Shown: positions 42,270 to 51,736, counted from the first letter of the stretch. The stretch is DNA of 64,000 nt from Flagellimonas pelagia (GCF_003584135.1 NZ_QXFI01000026.1:124001-188000), one strand, 5' to 3'. Translations and numbers: made by a program. The notes: generated by a model not told the origin, from the letters alone.

Positions 42270-42989
42270 ATGCAAGTAACAACCAAGGCCATTGTTCTCT
42301 CTTCCCTAAAATATGGGGATACCAGTTTGATCGTTCGCGCCTTTACCGAATCGGATGGGTTAAAGTCCTATTTGTTGAAAGGGGTCTTGGCCTCCAAAAA
42401 AGGGAAGTTGAAATCAGCCTATTTTCTTCCATTGATGCAATTGGAAATAGAAGCCTACCACAAGAACAAGGGCACTTTGGAAAGCATACGTGAGGTAAAG
42501 GTGGCCGTTCCCTACAAAACCCTACATACCGATATCGTAAAGAAAAGCGTGGTGCTTTTTTTGGCCGAAATGTTGGGAAACAGCATACACGAACAGGAGC
42601 AGGACCAAAGTCTGTTCAATTATTTGGAGTATAGCTTGCAATGGTTGGATGCGCATACCTTGCCACCCGATTTCCATATCCTGTTTTTGCTCAATCTGAG
42701 CAAGTATTTGGGGTTTTATCCGGACACATCCCTCCGAGATTTGCCTTTTTTTGATCTTCAGGAAGGAGAATTCTGCCCATCACCATCACTTAACCCACTG
42801 ATTCATAGTGAAAACCTGTTAGATTTTAAGAAATTTTTAGGCATGAATTTTGATGCATTAAATGCGATAAAACTAACTAAGTCTAACAGGCGGGAACTCT
42901 TAAAAATGGTAATACTGTACTACCGATTGCATGTGCACGGATTCAGGGAACCGAAGTCCCTTGCCATACTAAATGCAGTGTTTAATTAA
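42270..42989 (+). CDS. recO: DNA repair protein RecO
   Basis: A 239-residue protein with the RecO N-terminal OB fold (TTKAIVLSSLKYGDTSLIVRAFTES) and a helical C-terminal domain (FLNLSKYLGFYPD). The usual zinc-binding Cys set is mostly absent, as in other Bacteroidetes RecO. It loads RecA onto SSB-coated single-stranded DNA with RecR. The gene starts right after the gdhA terminator and is followed 1 nt later by a TonB receptor gene, an odd operon partner. Confidence 0.92.
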   Translation: MQVTTKAIVLSSLKYGDTSLIVRAFTESDGLKSYLLKGVLASKKGKLKSAYFLPLMQLEIEAYHKNKGTLESIREVKVAVPYKTLHTDIVKKSVVLFLAEMLGNSIHEQEQDQSLFNYLEYSLQWLDAHTLPPDFHILFLLNLSKYLGFYPDTSLRDLPFFDLQEGEFCPSPSLNPLIHSENLLDFKKFLGMNFDALNAIKLTKSNRRELLKMVILYYRLHVHGFREPKSLAILNAVFN

Positions 42990-42990
42990 A

Positions 42991-45411
42991 ATGTACAACC
43001 TAAAACCAACCTCAACCTTAATCCTTTTCTTTTTTTCTGTTGCCGTTTTTGCCCAAGAAGTGACTGTTTTGGATGCAGATACTGGAATCCCTATTGACAA
43101 TATTGCGGTTTTCAACAAGGACCAGTCCAAGACCACGGTTTCAGATGCCAATGGAAAAATTAATCTGGACGTTTTTTCGGATGATGAAAAAATCACTTTC
43201 AGGCACATCAGTTATGAAACGTTTATCACCACCAAATCGCAGCTTGCCAAAAGAGGTAACCGAGTGTATCTTCACCAAAAAACGGAACAGCTACAAGAGG
43301 TAATCATGTCCGTTTCCAAATGGGAGCAGCAAAAAAAGCAGATTCCTCAAAAAGTCGAAACCCTCGATGACCGCAGCATAGCTTTCACTACACCACAGAC
43401 CTCTGCCGACTTGTTGCAGAACAGCGGAAAAGTGTTCGTGCAAAAAAGTCAATTGGGAGGCGGTAGCCCCATGATCAGGGGGTTCTCCACAAACCGCTTG
43501 TTGTTATCAGTGGACGGTGTTCGGATGAACAACGCTATTTTTAGAGGTGGAAACCTTCAAAACGTGATTTCCATTGATCCCTTCACCGTTAAAAAGACCG
43601 AGATTACCTTCGGTCCTGGTTCTGTTATCTATGGCAGCGATGCCATTGGCGGGGTGATGAGTTTTTACACGAAACAACCCCATTTTTCCTATACCGATAG
43701 CCTGACCATCACAGGGAATGCCGATTATAGGTTTTCCACGGCCAACAATGAGAATACGGCCCACATCGATTTAAATTTTGGGCAGAAAAAATGGGCGTCC
43801 TATACCAGTTTCACTTACAACAATTTTGATGACTTGAAAATGGGCAAACACGGTCCGGATTCGTATTTGAGAAATAATTATGTCATCACCGAGAACGGGA
43901 CCGATGTGCTTGTCGCCAATGACGATCCAAGGAAACAGGTAGTTACGGGTTATGACCAATTGAATTTTCTCCAAAAGTTTTCCTACAGGCCAAGCAGCAC
44001 CTGGAAATATGATCTGGGACTCTATTATTCGGAAACCTCGGATTATTCCCGATATGATAGATTGATCCGTCCTTCCCGTGATGGTCTTGGACTTCGTTCC
44101 GCCGAATGGTACTATGGTCCACAGAAATGGTTCATGGGCAATTTTCAGATTACTCAAAAAGGCAAGAACAAGTTCTATGATGGGGTAAAACTTACCACGG
44201 CCTACCAATTTTTTGAAGAAAGCAGACACGACAGGGGATTTCAGGATGTGGAATTGTATTCTACCAAAGAAAAGGTGGATGCGATTTCCGTCAACCTCGA
44301 TTTTGAAAACAAAAAAATAGGCAATTTCCGCTTGTACTACGGTGCCGAATATGTGTTCAATAAAGTACATTCATCAGGAAGCGTAAAAGATATTGAGACC
44401 GATGAAGTGGAGCGCACCGCTTCCCGTTATCCTGATGGGGCCACATGGCAGACCTTGGCGGGGTATGTAAACAGCGAATATCAGATAAAACCCAATTTTA
44501 GCTTGTTGTCAGGAATCCGATATAGTCAGGTTTGGGTAGATGCAGAGTTTGAAAAGACCTTTTACCCCTTCCCCTTTGATGAAGCGGATATTGTGACCGG
44601 AGCGTTAACAGGAAGTTTGGGATTCAGTTGGTTTCCGTGGTCCGATTTTCAGGTGACGTTGAATGGCTCCACTGGCTTTAGGGCCCCCAATATTGATGAT
44701 ATTGGCAAAATATTCGATTCCGAACCTGGCTCTGTCGTGGTGCCCAACCCCGATTTGGAACCCGAATATGCCTATAATGGCGAGTTGGGTTTGAGGAAAA
44801 ATTTCAATGATGTTTTGGTACTTAAGGGAGCGGCTTATTACACCTATTTGGTGGATGCCTTGGTACGAAGGGATTTTTCCTTTAACGGTGAAACAGAAAT
44901 TGAATACAATGGAGAGCCGAGCAATGTCCAGGCCATCCAAAATGCAGCCAGGGCCTATGTGTATGGGTTCGAATTTGGACTGGATGCCTACTTTACCGAG
45001 AACTTGTCCTTGACTTCCAATCTCACCATTACCGAAGGAACCGAAGAAGACGATAACGGAACCGACAGCCCGGCCAGGCATGCCCCACCACTTTTTGGTG
45101 ATGCCCATGTGGTTTGGCAGAATCAAAAACTGAAAGCGGATGTTTTCTTGAATTTCAATGGTGAAGTAAGCAACGAGGATTTGGCACTTTCCGAACAGAG
45201 CAAGGATTATATTTATGCCAGTGATGCCAATGGCAATCCGTATTCCCCATCGTGGTACACTTTGAACTTTAGGTCGCAATACCAGATTACCAATGCCTTA
45301 AAGGCGAGTGTGGGATTGGAGAACATTACCAACCAAAGGTATCGGATGTATTCCTCGGGTATTGTGGCCCCGGGCACCAATTTGATTTTGGGAGTGGGAT
45401 ACGTATTCTAA
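42991..45411 (+). CDS. TonB-dependent receptor (heme/hemoglobin-receptor-like)
   Basis: An 806-residue outer membrane protein. Signal peptide (ending VFAQ), a carboxypeptidase-regulatory-like domain (about 22-100), a plug domain (about 120-225) with GGGSPMIRGFSTNRLLLSVDG and VIYGSDAIGGVMSFYT, and a 22-strand barrel ending in an aromatic residue (GVGYVF). The plug wording resembles hemin or hemoglobin receptors, so iron-heme uptake is a reasonable guess. I start at 42991; an ORF start at 42973 overlaps recO and spoils the signal peptide. Confidence 0.9.
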   Translation: MYNLKPTSTLILFFFSVAVFAQEVTVLDADTGIPIDNIAVFNKDQSKTTVSDANGKINLDVFSDDEKITFRHISYETFITTKSQLAKRGNRVYLHQKTEQLQEVIMSVSKWEQQKKQIPQKVETLDDRSIAFTTPQTSADLLQNSGKVFVQKSQLGGGSPMIRGFSTNRLLLSVDGVRMNNAIFRGGNLQNVISIDPFTVKKTEITFGPGSVIYGSDAIGGVMSFYTKQPHFSYTDSLTITGNADYRFSTANNENTAHIDLNFGQKKWASYTSFTYNNFDDLKMGKHGPDSYLRNNYVITENGTDVLVANDDPRKQVVTGYDQLNFLQKFSYRPSSTWKYDLGLYYSETSDYSRYDRLIRPSRDGLGLRSAEWYYGPQKWFMGNFQITQKGKNKFYDGVKLTTAYQFFEESRHDRGFQDVELYSTKEKVDAISVNLDFENKKIGNFRLYYGAEYVFNKVHSSGSVKDIETDEVERTASRYPDGATWQTLAGYVNSEYQIKPNFSLLSGIRYSQVWVDAEFEKTFYPFPFDEADIVTGALTGSLGFSWFPWSDFQVTLNGSTGFRAPNIDDIGKIFDSEPGSVVVPNPDLEPEYAYNGELGLRKNFNDVLVLKGAAYYTYLVDALVRRDFSFNGETEIEYNGEPSNVQAIQNAARAYVYGFEFGLDAYFTENLSLTSNLTITEGTEEDDNGTDSPARHAPPLFGDAHVVWQNQKLKADVFLNFNGEVSNEDLALSEQSKDYIYASDANGNPYSPSWYTLNFRSQYQITNALKASVGLENITNQRYRMYSSGIVAPGTNLILGVGYVF

Positions 45412-45416
45412 AAATA

Positions 45417-45445
45417 AAGGCTCGGAATTTTCCGAGCCTTTTTCT
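45417..45445 (+). terminator. Terminator of the TonB receptor gene
   Basis: AGGCTCGGA/TCCGAGCCT (45418-45426 with 45431-45439) form a 9-bp perfect stem with an ATTT loop, then TTTTC. It may work in both directions because an A run precedes the stem; the small lipoprotein gene is convergent. Confidence 0.85.
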
Positions 45446-45462
45446 TTATCCTTTTTTAGGGT

Positions 45463-45750
45463 TTAGATTTTGATGCTGTCTATGGCCTTCTTGGCCTCCT
45501 CCTTCACCTCTTTGCCCGCTTTTTTAAGACTGTCAATGGCTTGTTCCCCTAGTTCCTTCGCATCCTCGCCAGCTTCTTTCAGCGCGTCGGCTGCATCATT
45601 GGCGGCTTCCTTTAGATCTTTGCCTGTTTCCTCCAAGGCCTCACTGGCTTCTTCGGAGGCTTCTTTTGCTTTATCCGAGGCTTCCTTGCAGGATGTCAAT
45701 ACCGATAGGGACATGGCAAGGGACAAAACCCCGATTACTACTTTTTTCAT
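45463..45750 (-). CDS. Small coiled-coil lipoprotein (apolipoprotein/LEA-like)
   Basis: A 95-residue lipoprotein (SVLTSC, Cys21) whose mature part is one long amphipathic helix of Ala/Lys/Glu/Asp repeats: KEASDKAKEASEEASEALEE and similar 11-residue-like units. This resembles LEA or apolipophorin-type helices and YtxH-like stress proteins. It may coat membranes or act as a periplasmic spacer like Lpp (inference). Low complexity makes homology searches unreliable. It is convergent with the TonB receptor gene. Confidence 0.8.
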   Translation of the reverse strand: MKKVVIGVLSLAMSLSVLTSCKEASDKAKEASEEASEALEETGKDLKEAANDAADALKEAGEDAKELGEQAIDSLKKAGKEVKEEAKKAIDSIKI

Positions 45751-45889
45751 TACAAAATGGTTTAGTGTTTAGGTGGATGAAGGTACAGAATTATGCCCTA
45801 TTTCAACCCGGAAAGGGTATCATATTTAGGTTAAGGCTGTTATGTGGATTCTTAGGCGATTGGGTAGCCCATAATTCCATCTAAATTTA

Positions 45890-45897
45890 TAATTTTG
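45890..45897 (+). promoter_or_regulatory. -7 box of ileS
   Basis: TAATTTTG is a perfect TAnnTTTG 31 nt before the ileS ATG. The nearest TTG upstream (45860-45862) is 27 nt away, longer than usual. Confidence 0.45.
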
Positions 45898-45928
45898 CAA
45901 ACTTGAATTCGAGAAGAAGTAGCAGGTT

Positions 45929-48900
45929 ATGAAGTTTGCGGAATATAAAGGATTGGATTTGCCTAAAGTATCGGAAGAAGTTCTGGGCTTTTGGAAGGAC
46001 AAACAGATTTTTGAAAAGAGTGTTTCCACCAGGGAGGGCAAGGAAAGTTATGTGTTTTATGAAGGCCCCCCCTCCGCAAATGGTATGCCCGGGATCCACC
46101 ACGTCATGGCTCGGACCATCAAGGATATCTTCCCAAGGTATAAGACTATGAAGGGGTTTCAGGTAAAAAGAAAGGCCGGTTGGGACACCCACGGACTTCC
46201 TATCGAAATTGGTGTGGAGAAAGAACTCGGCATCACCAAGGAGGATATCGGCAAAAAGATTTCAGTTGAAGAATACAATGCCGCCTGCAAAAAAGCGGTC
46301 ATGCGCTATACCGATGTCTGGAATGACATGACCGAGAAAATTGGGTACTGGGTAGATATGGATGATCCCTACATCACCTACAAGCCCAAGTACATGGAGT
46401 CGGTATGGTGGTTGTTGAAACAGATTTACGACAAAGGACTTTTATACAAGGGATATACCATCCAGCCGTATTCGCCAAAAGCAGGTACTGGATTGAGCTC
46501 GCACGAGCTTAACCAACCCGGCACCTATCAAGATGTAACGGATACCACGGTTACCGCGCAGTTTAAGGCTAAAAAGGATTCGCTCCCTGATTTCTTGAAG
46601 AATGTAGAAGGTGATATCTATTTTTTGGCATGGACGACAACCCCATGGACCCTTCCCTCCAACACAGCATTGACGGTTGGACCCAAAATCGAATACGTTC
46701 TGATAAAGACTTTTAACCAATATACTTTCGAACCCATCAATGTTGTGTTGGCCAAACCTTTGGTGGGCAAACAGTTCAGTGGTAAGTTTTCTGCTGTTGA
46801 AACAGAGGCGGAACTTGCCGACTTCAAAGAAGGGGATAAAAAAATCCCATATTGGGTAGGAGATAGCTTTTTGGGTAAGGATTTGGTCGGAATCCGATAC
46901 GAACAATTGATAGACTACGTGCAGCCGTATCAAAATCCTGAAAATGCCTTTAGGGTCATTGCCGGGGATTTCGTGACCACTGAAGATGGTACTGGTATTG
47001 TACACACGGCACCCACCTTTGGTGCGGACGATGCCTTGGCCGCCAAACAGGCCGAGCCTGAAGTGCCACCGATGTTGGTCTTGGACGAGAACGGCAATCC
47101 GGTTCCGTTGGTGGATCTTCAAGGAAAGTTCCGTCCCGAGTTGCGGGAGTATGCCGGCAAGTACGTTAAGAACGAATATTATGAAGATGGTGAGGCCCCT
47201 GAAAAATCAGTGGATGTTGAGATTGCCATCAAACTAAAGGAAGAGAACAAGGCATTCAAGGTGGAAAAATATGTCCACAGCTACCCAAACTGTTGGCGAA
47301 CCGATAAACCCATTTTGTACTATCCTCTTAACTCATGGTTCATCAAAGTGACCGATGTAAAGGATCGCATGTTCGAACTCAACCAGACCATCAACTGGAA
47401 ACCCAAGGCAACTGGGGAGGGTCGTTTTGGCAACTGGTTGGCCAATGCCAATGACTGGAACCTTTCCCGCTCCAGATATTGGGGTATTCCATTGCCTATC
47501 TGGAGAACGGAGGATGGCAAGGAAGAAATGATCATTGGCTCCGTGGAAGAATTGAAGGCTGAAATGGCCAAGGCTGTTGAAGCTGGAGTTTTGGACAAGG
47601 ATGTGTTCGCAGATTTTGTGGTGGGCGATATGAGTGAGGACAATTACGACAAGATCGACCTACACAAAAACATTGTGGATGGCATCACCTTGGTTTCTCC
47701 AAGTGGTCAACCCATGAAAAGGGAATCAGATCTTATCGATGTTTGGTTCGACAGCGGCTCCATGCCCTACGCGCAATGGCACTACCCTTTTGAAAACAAA
47801 GAATTGATAGATGAGGGAATTGCTTTTCCGGCCAATTTTATTGCCGAAGGAGTGGACCAGACCCGCGGATGGTTCTATACCCTGCATGCCATTGCCACCA
47901 TGGTGTTCGATAGTATTGCCTACCGAAATGTGGTCTCCAACGGATTGGTACTTGATAAGGAAGGGAAAAAAATGTCCAAAAGATTGGGTAATGCCGTGGA
48001 TCCCTTTGTGGTATTGCCAGAACATGGCCCGGATGCCACCCGTTGGTACATGATCTCCAACGCCAACCCTTGGGACAACCTTAAATTTGATATTGATGGA
48101 GTGGTTGAGGTAAAGCGAAAGTTCTTCGGAACCCTTTACAACACGTATTCCTTTATGGCCCTGTATGCCAATATTGATGAATTCAGCTATGCTGAAGCCG
48201 ATATTGCTTTGAAGGACAGACCCGAAATAGACCAATGGATTTTGTCCGAACTTCACACGTTGATCAAGAATGTGGATGAGGCCTATGCGGATTACGAAGC
48301 AACAAAGGCTTCGCGCATGATCTCTGATTTTGTGCAGGAGAACCTGAGCAATTGGTATGTACGTCTAAGCAGAAGACGTTTCTGGAAGGGAGATTATCAA
48401 TTGGATAAGATCTCAGCCTATCAAACCTTGTACACCTGTTTGGTTACGGTCGCCAAACTTTCGGCACCAGTGGCCCCTTTCTTTATGGATCGACTGTACA
48501 AGGATCTGGATGCGGTGACCGGCAAGGAAGGTTTTGAAAGTGTCCACCTGGCAGTGTTTCCCGTTTACGAACCAACCATGGTGAATAAAAAATTGGAACG
48601 CAAGATGCAGTTGGCCCAAAAAATATCATCTTTGGTGCTTTCCATCCGTCAGAAGGAAAAAATCAAGGTACGCCAGCCGTTGCAAAAGATCATGATTCCC
48701 GTTTTGGATGCGGAACAAAAAGAGGATATAGAAGCGGTGTCCAATTTGATCAAATCCGAGGTGAATGTGAAGGAAATCCAGTTGTTGGACGATGCATCGG
48801 GAATCTTGGTAAAACAGATAAAGCCCAATTTTAAGGTCTTGGGCCCGAAATTTGGTAAGGATATGAAAGCCATTGCTGCCCAAGTATCGCAAATGGGCCA

Positions 48901-49330
48901 AGATGACATCCAAAAAATGGAACGTAACGGAGAATTAACACTCCAATTGGAAAATAAAAGCGTTAATTTACAGTTAACCGATGTAGAAATTAGTTCCCAG
49001 GACATTGAAGGGTGGTTGGTAGCGAGCTCCGGCCCGCTTACGGTAGCGTTGGATGTAACCATTGATGAAACCCTTAGAAAAGAGGGGATAGCAAGGGAAT
49101 TGGTGAACAGGATCCAAAACCTACGGAAGGAATCAGGATTCGAGGTGACCGATAAGATCGACATCAAAATATTGAAGGACGGCTTTGTGGAAAGTGCCAT
49201 TTCGAGCAATGAGGAATACATTAAGACCGAAACTTTGACCGCAGAGCTCAATTTCGAGGAAAAATTGGAAGAAGGTGTAGCAGTCGCCTTTGATGAAGTG
49301 AATACAAAATTGTTTATTCAAAAGCATTAG
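45929..49330 (+). CDS. ileS: Isoleucyl-tRNA synthetase
   Basis: An 1133-residue class I synthetase. The HIGH-type motif is GIHH (55-58, in GMPGIHHVMA) and the KMSKS motif is KMSKR (681-685). The editing domain (CP1) lies between with TTPWTLPSNTAL and the ADDALAAKQ region, followed by an anticodon-binding domain. The length and C-terminus match the long Bacteroidetes/eukaryote-like type of IleRS, a type often linked to mupirocin tolerance (family knowledge; not shown here). The dksA-like gene follows after 3 nt. Confidence 0.97.
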   Translation: MKFAEYKGLDLPKVSEEVLGFWKDKQIFEKSVSTREGKESYVFYEGPPSANGMPGIHHVMARTIKDIFPRYKTMKGFQVKRKAGWDTHGLPIEIGVEKELGITKEDIGKKISVEEYNAACKKAVMRYTDVWNDMTEKIGYWVDMDDPYITYKPKYMESVWWLLKQIYDKGLLYKGYTIQPYSPKAGTGLSSHELNQPGTYQDVTDTTVTAQFKAKKDSLPDFLKNVEGDIYFLAWTTTPWTLPSNTALTVGPKIEYVLIKTFNQYTFEPINVVLAKPLVGKQFSGKFSAVETEAELADFKEGDKKIPYWVGDSFLGKDLVGIRYEQLIDYVQPYQNPENAFRVIAGDFVTTEDGTGIVHTAPTFGADDALAAKQAEPEVPPMLVLDENGNPVPLVDLQGKFRPELREYAGKYVKNEYYEDGEAPEKSVDVEIAIKLKEENKAFKVEKYVHSYPNCWRTDKPILYYPLNSWFIKVTDVKDRMFELNQTINWKPKATGEGRFGNWLANANDWNLSRSRYWGIPLPIWRTEDGKEEMIIGSVEELKAEMAKAVEAGVLDKDVFADFVVGDMSEDNYDKIDLHKNIVDGITLVSPSGQPMKRESDLIDVWFDSGSMPYAQWHYPFENKELIDEGIAFPANFIAEGVDQTRGWFYTLHAIATMVFDSIAYRNVVSNGLVLDKEGKKMSKRLGNAVDPFVVLPEHGPDATRWYMISNANPWDNLKFDIDGVVEVKRKFFGTLYNTYSFMALYANIDEFSYAEADIALKDRPEIDQWILSELHTLIKNVDEAYADYEATKASRMISDFVQENLSNWYVRLSRRRFWKGDYQLDKISAYQTLYTCLVTVAKLSAPVAPFFMDRLYKDLDAVTGKEGFESVHLAVFPVYEPTMVNKKLERKMQLAQKISSLVLSIRQKEKIKVRQPLQKIMIPVLDAEQKEDIEAVSNLIKSEVNVKEIQLLDDASGILVKQIKPNFKVLGPKFGKDMKAIAAQVSQMGQDDIQKMERNGELTLQLENKSVNLQLTDVEISSQDIEGWLVASSGPLTVALDVTIDETLRKEGIARELVNRIQNLRKESGFEVTDKIDIKILKDGFVESAISSNEEYIKTETLTAELNFEEKLEEGVAVAFDEVNTKLFIQKH

Positions 49331-49333
49331 ACC

Positions 49334-49717
49334 ATGGCAGAAGAACTAAAAGTAAGATACTCAGACAAAGAGTTGGAGGAATTCAGGACCTTGATCGAGG
49401 AAAAAATGGAGAAGGCAAAAAGTCATTTGGAACTTTTGAAGAGCTCCTACATGAACGATGGTAATAATGGAACGGACGATACCTCCCCGACGTTCAAGGC
49501 TTTTGAGGAAGGTTCCGAGACCATGAGCAAGGAAGCCAATACCCAATTGGCCATCCGTCAGGAGAAATTCATCAGGGACCTTAAAAATGCCTTGATGCGA
49601 ATCGAGAACAAAACCTATGGCATTTGCCGTGTTACCGGTAAGCTCATCAATAAGGAGCGATTGAAATTGGTTCCACATGCCACGTTGAGCATTGAGGCGA
49701 AGAACATGCAGAAATAA
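49334..49717 (+). CDS. TraR/DksA family protein (zinc-finger cysteines reduced)
   Basis: A 127-residue protein: a helical coiled-coil N-terminus (KELEEFRTLIEEKMEKAKSH), then the DksA C4-type region reduced to one Cys (KTYGICRVTGKLINKERL) and the family end PHATLSIEAKN. Loss of three of four zinc ligands is common in Bacteroidetes members. It is expected to bind RNA polymerase through the secondary channel and modulate transcription, perhaps with ppGpp. It is 3 nt downstream of ileS and ends at a terminator. Confidence 0.9.
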   Translation: MAEELKVRYSDKELEEFRTLIEEKMEKAKSHLELLKSSYMNDGNNGTDDTSPTFKAFEEGSETMSKEANTQLAIRQEKFIRDLKNALMRIENKTYGICRVTGKLINKERLKLVPHATLSIEAKNMQK

Positions 49718-49718
49718 T

Positions 49719-49741
49719 AAAAACGCCTTAGGGCGTTTTTT
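49719..49741 (+). terminator. Terminator after the dksA-like gene
   Basis: AAACGCC/GGCGTTT (about 49721-49737) pair around a TTAG loop and are followed by T6. The next ATG (49746) lies 5 nt after the T run, so the downstream gene depends on readthrough or an internal promoter. Confidence 0.75.
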
Positions 49742-49745
49742 GTTT

Positions 49746-50366
49746 ATGAAACGATCCGTTGCCATATTGTTCTTGTTTGCCATGTTGTCCATGAACGGAC
49801 AGAAACTGGTGAAGAAGGCTTTTATAGACCCTAAGATCGACTTCATACAGATAGATTCTGAATATTGCTACCATATCGATTTAAAAACAGCCAAGACCGA
49901 TGAGGTCAAGGTATCTGCCAGTATCGAGGGGGAATATGCCAAAGATTTATTGATTGCCATTGAGGAAACAGGTACAACGGCACTGATCAGTGCCGGGTTT
50001 CAGCCCCTGTTCATCAACCCGAATGATAAGTTGAGCGCCCATAAAGTGGTTTCCATTGCATTGGAGATCAGTGTGCCCGAATACAAAAGTGTTGCTGTTT
50101 ATGGCACCAATTGCGATGTGAGGGTTTCGGGTAACTATGAAAATCTCAATGTTACCCTATCGGATGGTAGGTGTACCTTGGAGAATGTGACCGAAACCGT
50201 GGAAGTCGTCACCCAAAAAGGCGATATTTGGCTTACTGCTCCAAGTGGGGATATATTGGCCGAAAGTTCTTACGGGCAGGTGGAACAGGAAACCATTCCC
50301 TTTGGGAATGACCAATTTGTGTTAAAGACCGTTGAGGGCAATATCCATCTTAGGAAAACAAAATAA
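49746..50366 (+). CDS. DUF4097-like secreted adhesin-type protein
   Basis: A 206-residue exported protein: signal peptide (MKRSVAILFLFAMLSMNGQ), then a beta-rich body with a repeated right-handed helix pattern (VAVYGTNCDVRVSGNYENLN, VTLSDGRCTLENVTETVEVV, TQKGDIWLTAPSGDILAESS) typical of DUF4097/DUF2807 head-group domains. Function is unknown; the family is often near two-component or anti-sigma genes, but not here. I start at 49746; a longer ORF begins inside the dksA-like gene. Confidence 0.85.
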   Translation: MKRSVAILFLFAMLSMNGQKLVKKAFIDPKIDFIQIDSEYCYHIDLKTAKTDEVKVSASIEGEYAKDLLIAIEETGTTALISAGFQPLFINPNDKLSAHKVVSIALEISVPEYKSVAVYGTNCDVRVSGNYENLNVTLSDGRCTLENVTETVEVVTQKGDIWLTAPSGDILAESSYGQVEQETIPFGNDQFVLKTVEGNIHLRKTK

Positions 50367-50372
50367 TATCCA

Positions 50373-50380
50373 TATTTTTG
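50373..50380 (+). promoter_or_regulatory. -7 box of lspA
   Basis: TATTTTTG is a perfect TAnnTTTG, 19 nt before the lspA ATG. A TTAG at about 50350 lies 20 nt upstream as a possible weak -33 element. Confidence 0.5.
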
Positions 50381-50399
50381 CAACCGCTTTATTAAAAAG

Positions 50400-51050
50400 A
50401 TGAATCAAAGAAAATCCCTGTTAATCATTGTTCTGATTCTTTTGGTAGACCAATTGAGCAAGGTCTATATCAAGACCCATTTCATTTTGGGGGAATCCCA
50501 TGATGTGCTTGGCTGGTTCAAGATTTTGTTCATTGAGAACGAAGGAGCTGCTTGGGGAACCAAATTGAGCGATTTGTTACCGATTTCGGAATCTTCGGGG
50601 AAATTGATTTTGACCATTTTTAGGATTTTTGCCGTTTTCGGCATTGGGTACTGGTTGTGGGACATCATCAAAAAACAATCGACCCGGACCTTGATATTGG
50701 CCGTGTCCCTCATTTTCGCAGGAGCAATGGGTAATATCATCGATTCCGTGTTTTACGGATTGCTCTTTGACCATAGCAACGGGCAGGTGGCCACCTTGTT
50801 TTCCAACCAGCCTTATGGCAGTCTATTCCATGGCAAAGTAGTGGACATGCTCTATTTTCCATTGATAGATACCACTTGGCCGGATTGGGTACCCTCTGTG
50901 GGAGGTCAAAGGTTCCGATTTTTTGAGCCGGTCTTCAATATTGCCGATACGGCCATCAGTACCGGGGTAGGTATTTTGATTGTTTTCAATAAAAAGGCAT
51001 TTCCAAAGCATGCCGAAAAAAAGCAGGAAGTGGCAGATCAGAATGCGTAG
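50400..51050 (+). CDS. lspA: Lipoprotein signal peptidase (signal peptidase II)
   Basis: A 216-residue inner membrane aspartyl protease with four transmembrane helices and both catalytic aspartates: D115 (GNIIDSVFYG) and D183 (FNIADTAIS). It cleaves prolipoprotein signal peptides after lipidation. It is longer than proteobacterial LspA (about 160), as usual for Bacteroidetes, owing to an insert between the catalytic blocks. Its end overlaps the convergent 5-FCL gene by 13 nt. Confidence 0.95.
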   Translation: MNQRKSLLIIVLILLVDQLSKVYIKTHFILGESHDVLGWFKILFIENEGAAWGTKLSDLLPISESSGKLILTIFRIFAVFGIGYWLWDIIKKQSTRTLILAVSLIFAGAMGNIIDSVFYGLLFDHSNGQVATLFSNQPYGSLFHGKVVDMLYFPLIDTTWPDWVPSVGGQRFRFFEPVFNIADTAISTGVGILIVFNKKAFPKHAEKKQEVADQNA

Positions 51051-51601
51051 ACCTTTTCAGGAGTGATGCAGTAATCCAGTCGCACATCGTTTTCATGTAC
51101 ATCTGAGATGAGGTCGTTCTCGGCTGGAAAAAAGGAAAGACCGATTTTTATGGTTTCCTTTTTACATTTATGCAAAAAGGTGTCATAGAAACCTTTGCCA
51201 TACCCTACACGGTTTCCTTTGGAATCAAAGGCCAATAAGGGGACAAAAACCACTTCAATTTTGTTTTCGGGGACAAGAAAGCCATCAACAGGTTCTGGAA
51301 TGCCCCAACTGTTCTTTTTTAAAGTGGTACTGTCGGTAAGCAGATAGTTGTCCATGGAGGTGCTTCCCGTCATTTTGGGGACGATTACATGCTTGTCCCT
51401 TCCCTGGAGGAGGGTAATCAACGGAAGGGTATCCACCTCGTTTTTATCTTCGATACTCAAAAAGATATGGAAATAAAAAAAATCCCAGATTGGGATTTGG
51501 AGTACATGATTTGCTAAAATCAAACTAAAATCCGAAGCTTGTGTAAGATTGATTTCAGCTCTCAGATCTTTATATTTCTTTCTTAGTTCATGTTTCAACA
51601 T
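51038..51601 (-). CDS. 5-formyltetrahydrofolate cyclo-ligase
   Basis: A 187-residue enzyme with the family blocks LRKKYKDLRAE, the central phosphate loop VPLLAFDSKGNRVGYGKGFYD (about 122-142) and IKIGLSF. It converts 5-formyl-THF to 5,10-methenyl-THF with ATP, returning an inhibitory folate store to use. Single gene, convergent with lspA. A 30-codon ORF lies just upstream on the same strand. Confidence 0.93.
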   Translation of the reverse strand: MLKHELRKKYKDLRAEINLTQASDFSLILANHVLQIPIWDFFYFHIFLSIEDKNEVDTLPLITLLQGRDKHVIVPKMTGSTSMDNYLLTDSTTLKKNSWGIPEPVDGFLVPENKIEVVFVPLLAFDSKGNRVGYGKGFYDTFLHKCKKETIKIGLSFFPAENDLISDVHENDVRLDYCITPEKVYAF

Positions 51602-51643
51602 TAAATGTTGAAGATTTAGGGGTTGTTTTGGGGAAACAAAAAT

Positions 51644-51736
51644 TTATTCTCCTTTGTTGGTTGCAACGGAGAAAAAGATTTTGAAGAACAACATCAAAAT
51701 CAGGTACATTCCCAAAACGATCACATAGTTTTCCAT
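51644..51736 (-). CDS. Possible 30-residue single-pass membrane peptide
   Basis: A short ORF on the minus strand encodes a start MENYVIVLGMYLILML, a hydrophobic helix of about 18 residues, and a polar end (SVATNKGE). It lies in the 482-nt gap between the 5-FCL gene and uvrC. Such peptides are often real subunits or regulators, but 30 codons can arise by chance. No ribosome-binding or -7 box was recognised. The rest of the gap (51737-52041) shows no gene. Confidence 0.35.
   Translation of the reverse strand: MENYVIVLGMYLILMLFFKIFFSVATNKGE

Noticed and set aside
45463-45772. Plus-strand Ser/Ala-rich ORF over the small lipoprotein
   Set aside because: It is the mirror of the Ala/Lys/Glu repeat on the minus strand, which has a proper lipoprotein signal.
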